This document shows, piece by piece, positions 17,243 to 25,782 of a stretch of DNA of 25,829 nt. The notes under the pieces are model-generated. The model made no database searches, had not been told where the DNA came from, and was given only the letters and a program-made list of their open reading frames with translations. This DNA comes from an uncultured Collinsella sp. GTDB lineage: Bacteria; Actinomycetota; Coriobacteriia; Coriobacteriales; Coriobacteriaceae. How positions within the stretch are numbered: the first letter of the stretch is position 1; the number at the start of each line of letters is the position of its first letter. The position numbers and the translations under genes are program-made. The DNA lies in assembly GCA_900538305.1 (NCBI GenBank), contig UPXY01000023.1, positions 1 through 25,829 of the forward strand, written 5' to 3'.

Positions 17243-18667
17243 CTACAAATCGAGCTCCTGTAGACGCACGAGCGCAAGAATGTAGATCTTGAGCGCCTGG
17301 CGCAGCGCCGCCTCGCTCGCGCCTTCATTCGCGCCGTGCATGGGGCCGACCCAGTCGGGCAACTCGGACGCATCTCCCTCGGGACCGAAGGAGACCGCAC
17401 AGGCGAAGTTGCGCGCGTAGGTACCGCCGCCCATCGAGAACGGCTCCGCTGGCTCGCCCGTGACCTCGCGATATACGTCGAGCAGCGTCTGTACCGCGGG
17501 GTGCTCGGCGGAAACGGAAAACGGCGGTTTCGTCGATGAGACCTCGAAGGCGACGCCGTACTCGCTGGCAAGCTCCGAAAGGCGCGCCTCGAGCTCGCGG
17601 TCAGACGTGCTATCGGGGTAACGGATATCCACGGAAAGCACGATGCGACCGTCTTCGCGCATCACGATCTTCCCCGCGTTCAAAGTAAGGGGGCCGAACG
17701 CCTCGTTCGCGCTTGCCACGCCTGCCGCCTCACCGTAGGCATCCTCGGTGAGCACGTCGAGCAGCTCCACGTAGGCTTGCTCGGCGGGTGCTAGCAGGTC
17801 GTGAATCTCGGCCAGATAATCAACGATGAGCGCAACAGCGTTGATGGTGCCCTCCGGCATCGAGGCATGCCCGCCGATACCCCGTGCGACGACGCGCGCC
17901 ACACCGGGACAGACCGCTTCTATGCGCAACCGATCGGCATGCGCGGCAGGCGCGGGCAACTCGCTCGCGTCGACAGCCAACTCCACGACGGACTCGCCTG
18001 GGATAGCGTTCGAGACCTCTGCGCCGCTCCAGGAGCGAATCGCGCCGCCTGCAACGGGAGCGCTCGCGAAACGGCCGCCGAAACAGCCCTTTTCCGCGTT
18101 ACACACCGGGAAGGAGGCGTCCGGCGTGAAGAGAAACGCAGGGTCGTCGTGGCGCTCGAGGTAGTGATGCACATCGGACATCCCCACCTCCTCGTCGCAG
18201 CCCAGAAGCGCGCGGAACGTATAGCGCGGTGTGATGCCCTCGTGCAGGAAGAACGCGCCGGCATAGAGTGAAAGCACCGCTGGGCCCTTGTCGTCGGCGA
18301 CGCCGCGGCCGAGCAGCCACCCATCGCGGCGCTCAACCCGGAAGGGATCCGTGGCCCAACCGGAACCTGCCGGCACGACGTCGACGTGCGTGATGGTCGC
18401 AACCTGCGTCGAACGCTCGCCGAGGATATCGCCCCAGCCAAGATAGCCGTCATCCTCACCCGTCGCGTAGCCCAGGCGCTCTGCGATACCCAATCCGCAA
18501 TCAAGCGCGGCGCGCACATTCGCACCGAAGGGGGCACCCGGAGCGGCATCTTCGGCATCAACCACCGAAGGATGGCTCACGATCTGGACAATATCGCGAA
18601 CGAGATCCTCCCACACCTCGTCGATATATGCGTCCACACGCACTTCGAGCTCTTTGTTCACCTTCAT
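17243..18667 (-). CDS. pepV: M20 dipeptidase, PepV-like
   Basis: The 474-residue protein is a di-zinc M20 peptidase of the PepV/carnosinase type, hydrolysing dipeptides in the cytoplasm. Metal and catalytic residues are visible: THVDVVPAG with His94 and Asp96, GVADDKGPA (122-130), CDEEVG with Glu159-Glu160, TPDASFP with Asp183, and GPMHGANE with His444. The region between about 195 and 385 is the lid/dimerisation domain of the family. ATG 18667 is preceded by AAGGAGAG; an in-frame ATG at 18727 has no SD and adds 20 unlikely residues. It follows the HAD gene by 72 nt and precedes the small membrane protein gene, probably one operon. PepV identity rests on motif pattern and length. Confidence 0.92.
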   Translation of the reverse strand: MKVNKELEVRVDAYIDEVWEDLVRDIVQIVSHPSVVDAEDAAPGAPFGANVRAALDCGLGIAERLGYATGEDDGYLGWGDILGERSTQVATITHVDVVPAGSGWATDPFRVERRDGWLLGRGVADDKGPAVLSLYAGAFFLHEGITPRYTFRALLGCDEEVGMSDVHHYLERHDDPAFLFTPDASFPVCNAEKGCFGGRFASAPVAGGAIRSWSGAEVSNAIPGESVVELAVDASELPAPAAHADRLRIEAVCPGVARVVARGIGGHASMPEGTINAVALIVDYLAEIHDLLAPAEQAYVELLDVLTEDAYGEAAGVASANEAFGPLTLNAGKIVMREDGRIVLSVDIRYPDSTSDRELEARLSELASEYGVAFEVSSTKPPFSVSAEHPAVQTLLDVYREVTGEPAEPFSMGGGTYARNFACAVSFGPEGDASELPDWVGPMHGANEGASEAALRQALKIYILALVRLQELDL

Positions 18668-18739
18668 CGCTCTCCTTCTGCCTCTGTGTAACGTGGCGCC
18701 GCGCAGGCCATGCCCTATCGGCAGCACGGCATCTTCAGG

Positions 18740-19423
18740 CTATTGTACCGACAAACGAAGGCCGAGCAGACACGCAAGCTCCTCGGCGGTCGTGCAGAGC
18801 GCATCGGCTCCGGCCTCGACGAGCTCCTGGCGTGCCTCCTCATCGCGAAACACGCCGATGCACGGCAGGCCGACGACATGCGCCCCCTCTACGTCGAAGC
18901 GACGGTCGCCTATGAGCACCGCATCGGCGGGGGTCACACCGAGCTCCTCGAGGCACACCCGCACGCTCTCCGCCTTCGTATGACGCACGCCGTCGATGCG
19001 CCCCACGAGGGCATCGAAGGGCGGAAGGCCGAGCGTCGCGATCATCTTCTCCGCTGAATGCTGCAGGCGCGACGTGGCGACCCCGACCTTGACTCCCGCA
19101 GCGGAAAGCGCCGCGATGAGCTCAGCCATGCCGGGGAAAACCGGGTAATCCTCCGGGTGCGTCATATGCTCGAACGCCTCTCGGTACGCCCCCACGAGCG
19201 CCGCCGCCTCATCGTGCGAAAGATGCGCGACCTCCATGAAGCCGTCGATGATAGGCGGGCCGATGAGCAACTGAAGGTTCCCGACCTCATCGAGGCTGTA
19301 GCCATGCGATGTGAGCGTATAGGCCGCCGCGCGCATGACCGCAGGGCCGGTATCGGCGATCGTCCCGTCGAAATCGAACAGCACGGCAGGACGGGCGAAG
19401 CTCCCTGCCTTGGTATCATCCAT
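18740..19423 (-). CDS. HAD hydrolase, phosphoglycolate phosphatase-like
   Basis: About 227 residues with the four HAD motifs: LFDFDGTIADT (nucleophile), VATSR, the lysine in RHTKAESV, and IGDRRFDVEGA. A helical cap domain follows the first motif, as in PGP/Gph and pyrophosphatase PpaX relatives, so it likely removes phosphate from a small metabolite such as phosphoglycolate. The start is uncertain: ATGs at 19444, 19429 and 19423 are in frame. GAGG lies 8 nt before 19423 and only 2 nt before 19429, and none serves 19444, so I favour 19423. The first gene of a probable minus-strand operon with pepV and the small membrane protein; it lies past the rpsA terminator. Confidence 0.87.
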   Translation of the reverse strand: MDDTKAGSFARPAVLFDFDGTIADTGPAVMRAAAYTLTSHGYSLDEVGNLQLLIGPPIIDGFMEVAHLSHDEAAALVGAYREAFEHMTHPEDYPVFPGMAELIAALSAAGVKVGVATSRLQHSAEKMIATLGLPPFDALVGRIDGVRHTKAESVRVCLEELGVTPADAVLIGDRRFDVEGAHVVGLPCIGVFRDEEARQELVEAGADALCTTAEELACLLGLRLSVQ

Positions 19424-19504
19424 CTGCATATCCTCACTGCTCATTGGGCGGTCGAGCTACTGGTGCAGCTTGCCCAACATGCACCCGTCCCGTTTTGGGC
19501 ATAC

Positions 19505-19537
19505 AAAAACGCGCCCTGATGCACAGCGCACCAGGGC
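19505..19537 (-). terminator. Rho-independent terminator of rpsA
   Basis: Read on the minus strand, a 10-bp stem with one G-U (19528-19537 with 19513-19522), a 5-nt loop and a GCG step lead into TTTTT. It lies 32 nt beyond the rpsA stop. This is the clearest protein-gene terminator in the window. Confidence 0.9.
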
Positions 19538-19568
19538 ACGTGAACTCAGTCCATGGAAAACCTGAACG

Positions 19569-20732
19569 CTACTCGGCGTCCTCGGCCTTCTCCTCGGGCT
19601 TCTCGAGCGGGGCGACCTCGATCTCCACGCCGAGGGTCTCGGCGGCGGACTTCATCGAGAGCGAGATGCGACGACGGTCGAGGTCGATGTCCATGACCTT
19701 GACCTGCACCTTGGCACCCACATGCGTGACCTGCGAGGGCTGGTCGACATGCTTGTTGGCCATCTCGGAGATGTGCACGAGGCCCTCGATGCCGTCACCG
19801 AGGTCGACGAACGCGCCGAACGGCACGAGCTTGGTGACGGTGCCCTCGACGATAGCGCCGACGGGGTACTTCTTGACGAGCGCGCGCCACGGATCCTCGG
19901 TGGTCTGCTTGAGACCAAGCGAGATGCGCTCGCGGCTAAGATCCACGTCGAGCACCTCGACCTCAATCTCCTGGCCGACCTTGACGACCTCGGAGGGATG
20001 GTTGACATGGTTCCAAGAGAGCTCGGAGATATGCACGAGGCCGTCGATACCGCCGAGGTCGACGAACGCGCCGAAGTCGACGATCGAGGACACGGTGCCC
20101 TTGAGGTGCATGCCGCTCTTGAGCTTGGAGAGGATCTCCTGGCGCTCGGCCTTGCGGGACTCCTCGAGCACCACGCGGCGGGAGAGCACGACGTTGTTGC
20201 GGTTGCGATCCATCTCGATGACGCGAGCCTCGATGGAGGTGCCGAGATAGCTGGTGAGGTCCTTCACGCGGCGAAGATCCACGAGGGAGGCGGGCAGGAA
20301 GCCACGCAGACCGATGTCGAGGATGAGACCGCCCTTGACGACCTCGATAACCTCGCCCTCAACGTTCTCGCCAGCCTGGAACTTCTCCTCGATGCGGTTC
20401 CACGCGCGCTCGTACTCAGCACGCTTCTTGGAGAGCACGAGACGACCGTCCTTGTCCTCCTTCTGAAGGACCAGGGCTTCGATGGGATCGCCGACGTTGA
20501 CGATGTCGGCCGGGTTAGCGTCCTTGCGGATGGAGAGCTCGCGGACCGGGATGACGCCCTCGGACTTGAATCCGATATCAACGAGGACCTCGTCCTTCTC
20601 GATCTTGACAACCGTACCGCTGACAAGATCGCCCTCATCGAAATCGGTGATGGTACCGTCGATAAGGTTGTTCATCTCCTCTTCGTTCACATCGTCAAGA
20701 GAGAAGATGGACGCGTTCTGAATCTCACTCAA
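19569..20732 (-). CDS. rpsA: 30S ribosomal protein S1 (four S1 domains)
   Basis: The 387-residue protein has four OB-fold S1 RNA-binding repeats at about 33-103, 120-187, 205-275 and 291-362. The last two contain VDFGAFVDLGGIDGLVHISE and VPFGAFVDLGDGIEGLVHIS. It binds mRNA and, at the ribosome, helps initiation. Four repeats is the shorter Gram-positive form; E. coli S1 has six. The acidic tail (EKPEEKAEDAE) is typical. I place the start at the TTG at 20732: GAAAGGGG lies 6 nt upstream and MSEIQNASIFSL fits the family. The frame is open to 21050 but that extension is implausible. The leader is about 135 nt from the inferred promoter; a strong terminator follows. Confidence 0.93.
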   Translation of the reverse strand: MSEIQNASIFSLDDVNEEEMNNLIDGTITDFDEGDLVSGTVVKIEKDEVLVDIGFKSEGVIPVRELSIRKDANPADIVNVGDPIEALVLQKEDKDGRLVLSKKRAEYERAWNRIEEKFQAGENVEGEVIEVVKGGLILDIGLRGFLPASLVDLRRVKDLTSYLGTSIEARVIEMDRNRNNVVLSRRVVLEESRKAERQEILSKLKSGMHLKGTVSSIVDFGAFVDLGGIDGLVHISELSWNHVNHPSEVVKVGQEIEVEVLDVDLSRERISLGLKQTTEDPWRALVKKYPVGAIVEGTVTKLVPFGAFVDLGDGIEGLVHISEMANKHVDQPSQVTHVGAKVQVKVMDIDLDRRRISLSMKSAAETLGVEIEVAPLEKPEEKAEDAE

Positions 20733-20871
20733 AGGTGGACCCCTTTCGATGTACGGGGCCCCGACCGCTAGACCTACGACAAGCACCGACCACATGGACC
20801 GACGCCCACCGCTTGGGAACACTCGGGGGCCGACAGATACGAACGTGAACCATAAGAGCTCACGAAGTAAT

Positions 20872-20900
20872 AGGTTACGTTGAAACGCCCGCTTTTTCAA
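20872..20900 (-). promoter_or_regulatory. rpsA promoter
   Basis: On the minus strand TTGAAA (20900-20895), a 17-bp spacer and TAACCT (20877-20872) make a good sigma-70 promoter. The start of transcription would fall near 20865, about 135 nt before the rpsA TTG. Confidence 0.65.
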
Positions 20901-20902
20901 GG

Positions 20903-20932
20903 TTGGCAAGCGATTTTTTCCATGCGTAACCT
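20903..20932 (+). promoter_or_regulatory. Promoter of the downstream HAD gene, divergent from the rpsA promoter
   Basis: TTGGCA (20903-20908), an 18-bp spacer and TAACCT (20927-20932) on the plus strand. Its -35 box begins two bases from the -35 of the rpsA promoter, and both promoters share the same -10 within the inverted repeat AGGTTACG/CGTAACCT (20872-20879 and 20925-20932). Confidence 0.5.
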
Positions 20933-21110
20933 GTTTTTTCGCCACACGGTAGAAGTCGCCGCCACAAACGACGCGCATGGGGAAAACGAGAAGCCGCGCG
21001 GTCGCGATACGCGAAACGGCACAGGGCGAAAGCAGACGAGTCGTTGCCATGGGCGTTTTTGGGTAGAAGATGGTTCAACGCCGTGTTGCCAGCGAGGAAA
21101 GGAGGCGCGC

Positions 21111-21911
21111 ATGCTCAAGGCGGTGGCATTCGATATGGACGACACGCTGCTCAGCATCAATCTGAGCGCCTTCATCGCCGTCTTTTTGCGCAACGAGGCG
21201 CGTCTTCTAGCAGACATCTCCCGCAAGAACCCCCTTTCCGCCTTCGCGGGACTCGTCGGCGTGCTGCGTGACCTCAACTCGAACGCTCGCGATGCCGACG
21301 ACGCCCGCACGAACCGCGCGTTCTTCGACGAGGAGATCGAGCGCCGCATGGGCATCCCGCTCACCGACCCCGTCATCGCCGACGCTTTCGAGTTCTTCGA
21401 ACGCGAGGTGCTGCCGCACTGCAACGATCCCGTCATCGGCGCGAGGCCGCGCGCGGGCGCGCACCAGGCAGTCGAGCTGCTCCTGGAACGCGGCATGCGC
21501 ATCGCGCTCCTCACGAACCCGAGCTTCAGCCGCTCGTGCATCGAGTGCCGCATGGCCTGGGGCGATATGCTCGACATGCCATTCGAGCTCGTGACCTGCA
21601 TGGAGAACAGCACGCGCTGCAAACCCAGTCCGCGTTACTACCTCGAGGCGATCGGCGCGCTGGGGCTCGAGCCCGAAGAGGTGCTCATGGTGGGCAACGA
21701 CCCCAAACGCGACTTCCCCGTCCCCGACTGCGGCATCCAGACCGCCTACGTGGGCATGGGCTCGCCCGACCGTGCGCTGTGGAGCGGCTCGATGGAGGCG
21801 TTCGCCGCGCAGTTTGACCTCATCGAGGAGCGCTTCAACGAACGGCATGAGCGCGGGTTCTCGAAGCTTGCACAGGACGTTTCCCGCGCGCGGAACCCAT
21901 TCCAGAACTGA
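21111..21911 (+). CDS. HAD-family hydrolase (haloacid dehalogenase-like)
   Basis: The 266-residue protein has AFDMDDTLLS at 6-15 (nucleophile Asp and general acid Asp), LLTNPSF as motif II, the lysine of RCKPSPRYY, and MVGNDPKRDF as motif IV. A sizeable helical cap lies between about 20 and 130. This is a soluble phosphatase of the YjjG/dehalogenase-like branch; the substrate is unknown. ATG 21111 follows AAAGGAGG at good spacing, one of the best ribosome sites in the window. The longer open frame upstream is dismissed. It appears to be a single-gene unit, divergent from rpsA and sharing its promoter region, which might tie its expression to growth. Confidence 0.85.
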   Translation: MLKAVAFDMDDTLLSINLSAFIAVFLRNEARLLADISRKNPLSAFAGLVGVLRDLNSNARDADDARTNRAFFDEEIERRMGIPLTDPVIADAFEFFEREVLPHCNDPVIGARPRAGAHQAVELLLERGMRIALLTNPSFSRSCIECRMAWGDMLDMPFELVTCMENSTRCKPSPRYYLEAIGALGLEPEEVLMVGNDPKRDFPVPDCGIQTAYVGMGSPDRALWSGSMEAFAAQFDLIEERFNERHERGFSKLAQDVSRARNPFQN

Positions 21912-21959
21912 TAGAAGCCCACGAGGCTGGACGTTATCGTCCCGCATGCTTCACACCCG

Positions 21960-21991
21960 TTGACGCTATGCATCTACCCTGCAATCATAGT
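21960..21991 (+). promoter_or_regulatory. Weak promoter candidate before the cysteine desulfidase
   Basis: TTGACG at 21960-21965 is a good -35, but the nearest -10-like word, CATAGT (21986-21991), is 20 bp away, longer than ideal. Listed as tentative. Confidence 0.25.
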
Positions 21992-22031
21992 GGGGTAACG
22001 CTAAGACTTCATGCATGGCAAGGAGCAGAAG

Positions 22032-23351
22032 ATGGCCTTTTATTCTTCCGATGCCGAACGCGACCAGCTGTTCTGCAACATCTTGAACCGCGAGCTCGTC
22101 TGCGCCCTCGGATGCACGGAGCCCATCGCCGTCGCCTATGCCGCAGCGCTCGCCCGCGAGACGCTCGGCTGCGAGCCCGACCATATCGACCTCGACTGCT
22201 CGGGCAATATCATCAAGAACGTGAAGAGCGTCACCGTGCCCAATTCGGGCGGGCTCGCCGGACTCGAAGCGGCCGTGACGCTCGGCACCGTAGGGGGAAA
22301 CGCCGCGAGCGCGCTCGAGGTGCTGGAATCCGTCGACGACGACGACCGCTCTCGCACCCGCACCCTCCTTGAACGCGGCGACTACGTGAACGTCTCACTC
22401 GCCCTCGACGTCCCCAACCTCTACATCCGCGTGCGCGCGCATGCAGCCGAGCACACCGCCGACGTCATCATCGCCGGCCATCATACGAACATCGCCTATC
22501 GCGGGCTCGACGGCACGCGCCTCGAAGGCGCCTACGACTCCCCCGAAGCCGTCGCCGCCGACGCCAAAGACGCCCACGACCAGGTGGTATCTGCCCTCAA
22601 CCTCGATGCGATCATCGCCTTCGCCGAACACGGCAGCATCGACGCCGCCCGCGACGCCCTCGAGCGCCAGCTCGAACTCAACGACGCCATCTCGCGCGAA
22701 GGGCTCGAGCACGCCTGGGGTGCCGAGGTAGGCAGGACGCTGCTCGGCAGCCGCGCGTCCGATCCCTCCTGCCGTGCCCGCGCCCGTGCGGCCGCCGGCT
22801 CCGACGCGCGCATGAGCGGATGCGCCATGCCCGTGGTCATCGTGTGCGGCTCGGGCAACCAGGGCATCACCGCCTGCCTGCCCGTTTTGGAATATGCCAC
22901 AGAGCTCGGCGTGGACGGCGACCGGTTCCTTCGTGCGCTCGCCCTCTCCGACCTCGTATCCATCCATGTGAAGAGCTATATCGGCGCGCTCTCGGCGTTC
23001 TGCGGCGCGGTCTGCGCGGCATGCGGCGCGGGCGCGGCGGTGTGCTGGATGAGCGGCGGCACGCCTGCACAGGTGGGCGCCACGATCGTGAACACCCTCG
23101 GCAACGTGGGGGGCATCGTATGCGACGGCGCGAAGTCGAGCTGCGCCGCCAAGATCTCCGCCGCGGTGGATGCAGCGATCTTAGGGCGCGACATGGCCAT
23201 GACTGGCAAGAGCTTCCATGCCGGCGAGGGCCTCGTGCAGGATACCATCGAGGAGACCATCGCGAGCATGGGCTATGTGGGCCGCGTGGGCATGAAACCC
23301 ACCGACGTGGAGATTTTGAACATCATGATCGGCAAGACCGACGTTATGTAA
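22032..23351 (+). CDS. L-cysteine desulfidase, UPF0597/CyuA-like [4Fe-4S] enzyme
   Basis: The 439-residue protein belongs to the UPF0597 (YhaM/CyuA, CdsB-like) family, related to the serine dehydratase alpha subunit. Four cysteines stand in the places expected for the iron-sulphur cluster: Cys28 in ALGCTEP, Cys272 in VCGSGNQG, and Cys364 and Cys371 in CDGAKSSC. Members degrade cysteine to pyruvate, sulphide and ammonia and are oxygen-sensitive, fitting an anaerobe. Other conserved stretches are CSGNIIKN and NTLGNVGGIVCDGAKSS. I start at ATG 22032 because AAGGAG lies 6 nt before it; ATG 22011 has none. Hairpins follow the stop. Activity on serine or another amino acid cannot be excluded. Confidence 0.88.
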   Translation: MAFYSSDAERDQLFCNILNRELVCALGCTEPIAVAYAAALARETLGCEPDHIDLDCSGNIIKNVKSVTVPNSGGLAGLEAAVTLGTVGGNAASALEVLESVDDDDRSRTRTLLERGDYVNVSLALDVPNLYIRVRAHAAEHTADVIIAGHHTNIAYRGLDGTRLEGAYDSPEAVAADAKDAHDQVVSALNLDAIIAFAEHGSIDAARDALERQLELNDAISREGLEHAWGAEVGRTLLGSRASDPSCRARARAAAGSDARMSGCAMPVVIVCGSGNQGITACLPVLEYATELGVDGDRFLRALALSDLVSIHVKSYIGALSAFCGAVCAACGAGAAVCWMSGGTPAQVGATIVNTLGNVGGIVCDGAKSSCAAKISAAVDAAILGRDMAMTGKSFHAGEGLVQDTIEETIASMGYVGRVGMKPTDVEILNIMIGKTDVM

Positions 23352-23417
23352 AGCCTGCGATCCAACAGGTTGATGGGAAACGTGTTTCCTTCAACCCATA
23401 TCGGATCGCCCAACATG

Positions 23418-23469
23418 TTGGGGACGGGATCGGACGTATTGCATTCAGCGCGTTCAGCCCCGTCCCCAA
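23418..23469 (+). terminator. Hairpin after the desulfidase gene
   Basis: TTGGGGACGGG (23418-23428) pairs perfectly with 23459-23469 over 11 bp, with a 30-nt loop. A smaller imperfect hairpin precedes it near 23369-23395. Neither has a T-run; they lie between the desulfidase stop and the two-way terminator at 23481-23520. Confidence 0.4.
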
Positions 23470-23480
23470 TGCGTTAGGTA

Positions 23481-23520
23481 AAACAAAAAAGCCGGTAGCG
23501 GATTCGCTCCGCCACCGGCT
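23481..23520 (-). terminator. Terminator of the tRNA-Gly/tRNA-Cys unit, probably two-way
   Basis: A 13-position stem (23490-23502 with 23508-23520, one mismatch) has a 5-nt loop and, on the minus strand, a TTTTTTGTTT tail (complement of 23481-23490). GGTTTT follows on the plus strand, so it may also stop transcripts from the desulfidase gene. Confidence 0.88.
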
Positions 23521-23529
23521 GGTTTTGCA

Positions 23530-23603
23530 TGGAGGCGACGCCCAGATTCGAACTGGGGGTAAAGGCTTTGCAGGCCTCTGCCTTACCACTTGGCCACGTC
23601 GCC
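23530..23603 (-). tRNA. tRNA-Cys (GCA)
   Basis: A 74-nt cloverleaf on the minus strand with acceptor GGCGACG/CGTCGCC. The anticodon loop CTGCAAA holds anticodon GCA, the T loop is TTCGAAT, and the CCA end is encoded. It lies downstream of tRNA-Gly with a 43-bp spacer and before a strong terminator, so both tRNAs are probably one transcript. Confidence 0.97.
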
Positions 23604-23646
23604 GATGAAAAAGGCCGAATGTAAACATCCGGCCCGTCTCATGCAA

Positions 23647-23722
23647 TGGAGCGGACAACGGGGCTCGAACCCGCGACCCCAACCTTGGCAAGGTTGTGCT
23701 CTACCAACTGAGCCATGTCCGC
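23647..23722 (-). tRNA. tRNA-Gly (GCC)
   Basis: A 76-nt cloverleaf on the minus strand with acceptor GCGGACA/TGTCCGC, D arm GCTCAGTTGGTAGAGC and anticodon loop TTGCCAA (anticodon GCC). The T arm is GCGGGTTCGAGCCCCG-like, and CCA is encoded. First gene of the tRNA pair; a consensus promoter lies just upstream. Confidence 0.97.
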
Positions 23723-23734
23723 TTGCGAGGAAAT

Positions 23735-23763
23735 ACTATACGCAACTTTCTCCCGCCTTGCAA
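23735..23763 (-). promoter_or_regulatory. Promoter of the tRNA-Gly/tRNA-Cys unit
   Basis: On the minus strand TTGCAA (23763-23758), a 17-bp spacer and TATAGT (23740-23735) stand 12 bp before the mature tRNA-Gly 5' end. Spacing and sequence are near-consensus. Confidence 0.85.
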
Positions 23764-23946
23764 GCCTGAATTTTCACTTTTTTTGAACTCGCTCATTTTC
23801 GCTGGAAAACGGGACATATCTTCCGTCACGAACCCTTTGCGACGCATCACATGGGAACACGGGCGCGGTACGGGTACAATGAGCTGCAGCACACCGTACG
23901 CGCTGCGTACCGGTATCTCATGCCAGCATCTCATGCGGGAGACCAC

Positions 23947-24870
23947 ATGTTCGTTATCTCTCTGTTCACCGTCACGCTCTTCCTCATCGCGCGCGGCATC
24001 CTCACCCTCGCCCAACGCTATCTCGATGCGCGCGGCGCAGGCAGGTCGTTCAAGCGCATGCTGCGACAAGGGCGCATCGACGCCGGCATCTACGCGGACG
24101 CCATCTGGACGGAGGCCTCCTCCTTCGGCCGCACGAAGCTCCGACCGAAGATTTCCCGCACGCAACAGCGCGTTATCCGCGATGCACGCCGCGCCCTCCG
24201 CGAAGACTTCCTGAACGACTACGCTCCGGGCTTCTATCAGTACATCATCATCTTCCTCATCGCTTCCGTGCTGGGGCTCATCCTCGAAACCGTCTACATG
24301 TACACCATGTACGGCGTGCTCGAAAGCCGCGTCGGCCTCGTATGGGGACCGTTCTCCCCACTCTACGGATTCGGCGCTGTGCTTCTCACCGCCGTGCTCT
24401 GGCCCATTCGCAACGAGCCCATCTGGAAGATCTTCGTCATCTCTGCCGCAGTGGGCGGCACGCTCGAGCAGCTCGCTGGCTGGGGCATGGAGACGATCAT
24501 GCACGCATGGTCCTGGTCGTACCTGCATTTCCCCGATCACATCACGCAGTGGGTTGCGTGGCGCTTCCTCATCATGTGGGGAGCGCTCGGACTCGTGTGG
24601 TGCAAGCTCATCATGCCCGAGATGCTCTTCCGCATAGGCGAGCCCACCACGCGACGCCAGGGAATCGTGGTGGGGCTCCTCACCGCGTTCATCGCACTGG
24701 ATATCGCCATCACGATGCTATGCTTCTACCGCGCAGGCAAGCGACAGGAGGGGGTGCCGCCGCGAAACCCCATCGAGTACTACATCGACGACCACTTCGG
24801 CGACGAGTTCATCAGCGACACCTTCGAGAACCTCAACCTCAACCGCGATAAGCGGCCCCGCACCGAATAG
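23947..24870 (+). CDS. CmpB-like membrane protein (putative ABC transporter permease, PF06541 type)
   Basis: The 307-residue protein has an N-terminal hydrophobic segment (about 1-16), a basic, charged stretch to about 95, then several membrane helices. The region from IIIFLIASVLGLILE through WGPFSPLYGFGAVLL matches the family annotated as CmpB-like putative ABC transporter permease. The GPFSPLYGFG box is its hallmark, with EQLAGWGMETIMHAW-SWSY following. No ATPase partner gene adjoins it, so transport is unproven; the name is only a family label. ATG 23947 follows GGGAGA; the upstream in-frame ATG has no SD. TACAAT at 23875-23880 could be a -10. luxS begins 86 nt downstream. Confidence 0.75.
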   Translation: MFVISLFTVTLFLIARGILTLAQRYLDARGAGRSFKRMLRQGRIDAGIYADAIWTEASSFGRTKLRPKISRTQQRVIRDARRALREDFLNDYAPGFYQYIIIFLIASVLGLILETVYMYTMYGVLESRVGLVWGPFSPLYGFGAVLLTAVLWPIRNEPIWKIFVISAAVGGTLEQLAGWGMETIMHAWSWSYLHFPDHITQWVAWRFLIMWGALGLVWCKLIMPEMLFRIGEPTTRRQGIVVGLLTAFIALDIAITMLCFYRAGKRQEGVPPRNPIEYYIDDHFGDEFISDTFENLNLNRDKRPRTE

Positions 24871-24956
24871 ACATTTCGATATAGGCGCGCGGTGCATCCA
24901 TCCCCAGAGCACACCCGTTCACGCGCCCGTACGGCACATCTTCGGAAAGGATCCCC

Positions 24957-25442
24957 ATGGAAAAGATCGCAAGCTTCACCGTCGACCATCTTTCGCTCGA
25001 ACCGGGCGTCTACGTCTCGCGCGTCGATCGCGACCCGGTGACGGGCGGCGCGGTCACGACCTTCGATCTGCGCCTCACCGCGCCCAACCGTGAACCTGTC
25101 ATGAATACCGCCGAGGTGCACACCATCGAACACCTGGGCGCGACGTATCTGCGCAACGACGCAGAATGGGCGAGCCGCGTCGTGTACTTCGGTCCCATGG
25201 GATGTCGCACGGGTTTCTACCTCGTGGTGTTCGGCGAAGTTGACGCCCACGAGATCGTGCCGCTCGTCACGAGGCTTTTCGAATTCGTATGCGCGTTCGA
25301 GGGCAAGATCCCTGGTGCCGCGCCCGAGGAGTGCGGCAACTACCTCGACCAGAACCTGCCTTCCGCGCAGTGGTGGGCGCGCCGCTACCTGGAGGGAACG
25401 CTCCGCGGCATCGACGACGCACATCTGACGTACAGCGCGTAG
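24957..25442 (+). CDS. luxS: S-ribosylhomocysteine lyase LuxS
   Basis: The 161-residue metalloenzyme splits S-ribosylhomocysteine into homocysteine and DPD, the precursor of the AI-2 signal, in the activated methyl cycle. The metal ligands are His55 and His59 in HTIEHL, with catalytic Glu58, and Cys126 in EECGNYL. The catalytic Cys83 lies in GPMGCRTGFY. Length matches the family (about 155-160). ATG 24957 follows GGAAAGGA. No pfs (MTA/SAH nucleosidase) or methionine gene is adjacent, so recycling partners are elsewhere. Whether AI-2 is sensed cannot be told here; homocysteine recovery is the minimal role. Confidence 0.97.
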   Translation: MEKIASFTVDHLSLEPGVYVSRVDRDPVTGGAVTTFDLRLTAPNREPVMNTAEVHTIEHLGATYLRNDAEWASRVVYFGPMGCRTGFYLVVFGEVDAHEIVPLVTRLFEFVCAFEGKIPGAAPEECGNYLDQNLPSAQWWARRYLEGTLRGIDDAHLTYSA

Positions 25443-25530
25443 GCTCTAGGCTTCAGCGCTCTCCTTTTTGCGCTCTTAGCGATTCCCGCTCTCCACGAAG
25501 CACATAATTCGAGTTTTTCAAAACTCACGC

Positions 25531-25559
25531 TTTACAGGACGCTCCCGCTTCGGTATATT
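25531..25559 (+). promoter_or_regulatory. Promoter of tRNA-Val
   Basis: TTTACA (25531-25536), a 17-bp spacer and TATATT (25554-25559) lie 27 bp before the tRNA 5' end. A small GAGTTT/AAACTC hairpin (25511-25526) stands just upstream. Confidence 0.8.
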
Positions 25560-25586
25560 ATCCCTTGCGCTTACGAGCGCACCTAA

Positions 25587-25661
25587 GGGCGTTTAGCTCA
25601 GGGGGAGAGCGCTTCCCTGACACGGAAGAGGTCACAAGTTCAAATCTTGTAACGCCCACCA
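25587..25661 (+). tRNA. tRNA-Val (GAC)
   Basis: A 75-nt cloverleaf with acceptor GGGCGTT/AACGCCC, D arm GCTCAGGGGGAGAGC and anticodon loop CTGACAC (anticodon GAC). The T arm is ACAAGTTCAAATCTTGT and CCA is encoded at 25659-25661. It has its own promoter and terminator and is a single-gene unit. Confidence 0.97.
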
Positions 25662-25669
25662 CGAATTCG

Positions 25670-25705
25670 CAGGTCGGAGGCTTTGAGCTTCCGACCTGTT
25701 TTGTT
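25670..25705 (+). terminator. Rho-independent terminator of tRNA-Val
   Basis: A 12-bp stem (25670-25681 with 25687-25698, one G-U) with loop TTTGA is followed by TTTTGTT. It begins 9 nt after the tRNA. Confidence 0.92.
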
Positions 25706-25782
25706 ATGAGCCCACCAGTAATCCGCCAGACAGTCCAACGACCTCGACATGACGGTGACGGTCTAGCACATGCAGGCTTATA

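Larger units (their letters stand above)
20733..21110. other. Divergent control region between rpsA and a HAD gene
   Basis: No gene is visible in these 378 bp. The part next to rpsA (20733-20870) is its untranslated leader, rich in GC near the start codon. The centre (20872-20932) holds two back-to-back promoters listed separately. The remainder to 21110 is the leader of the HAD gene, about 170 nt, ending in the strong SD AAAGGAGG. I see no known riboswitch or protein-binding element. Confidence 0.6.
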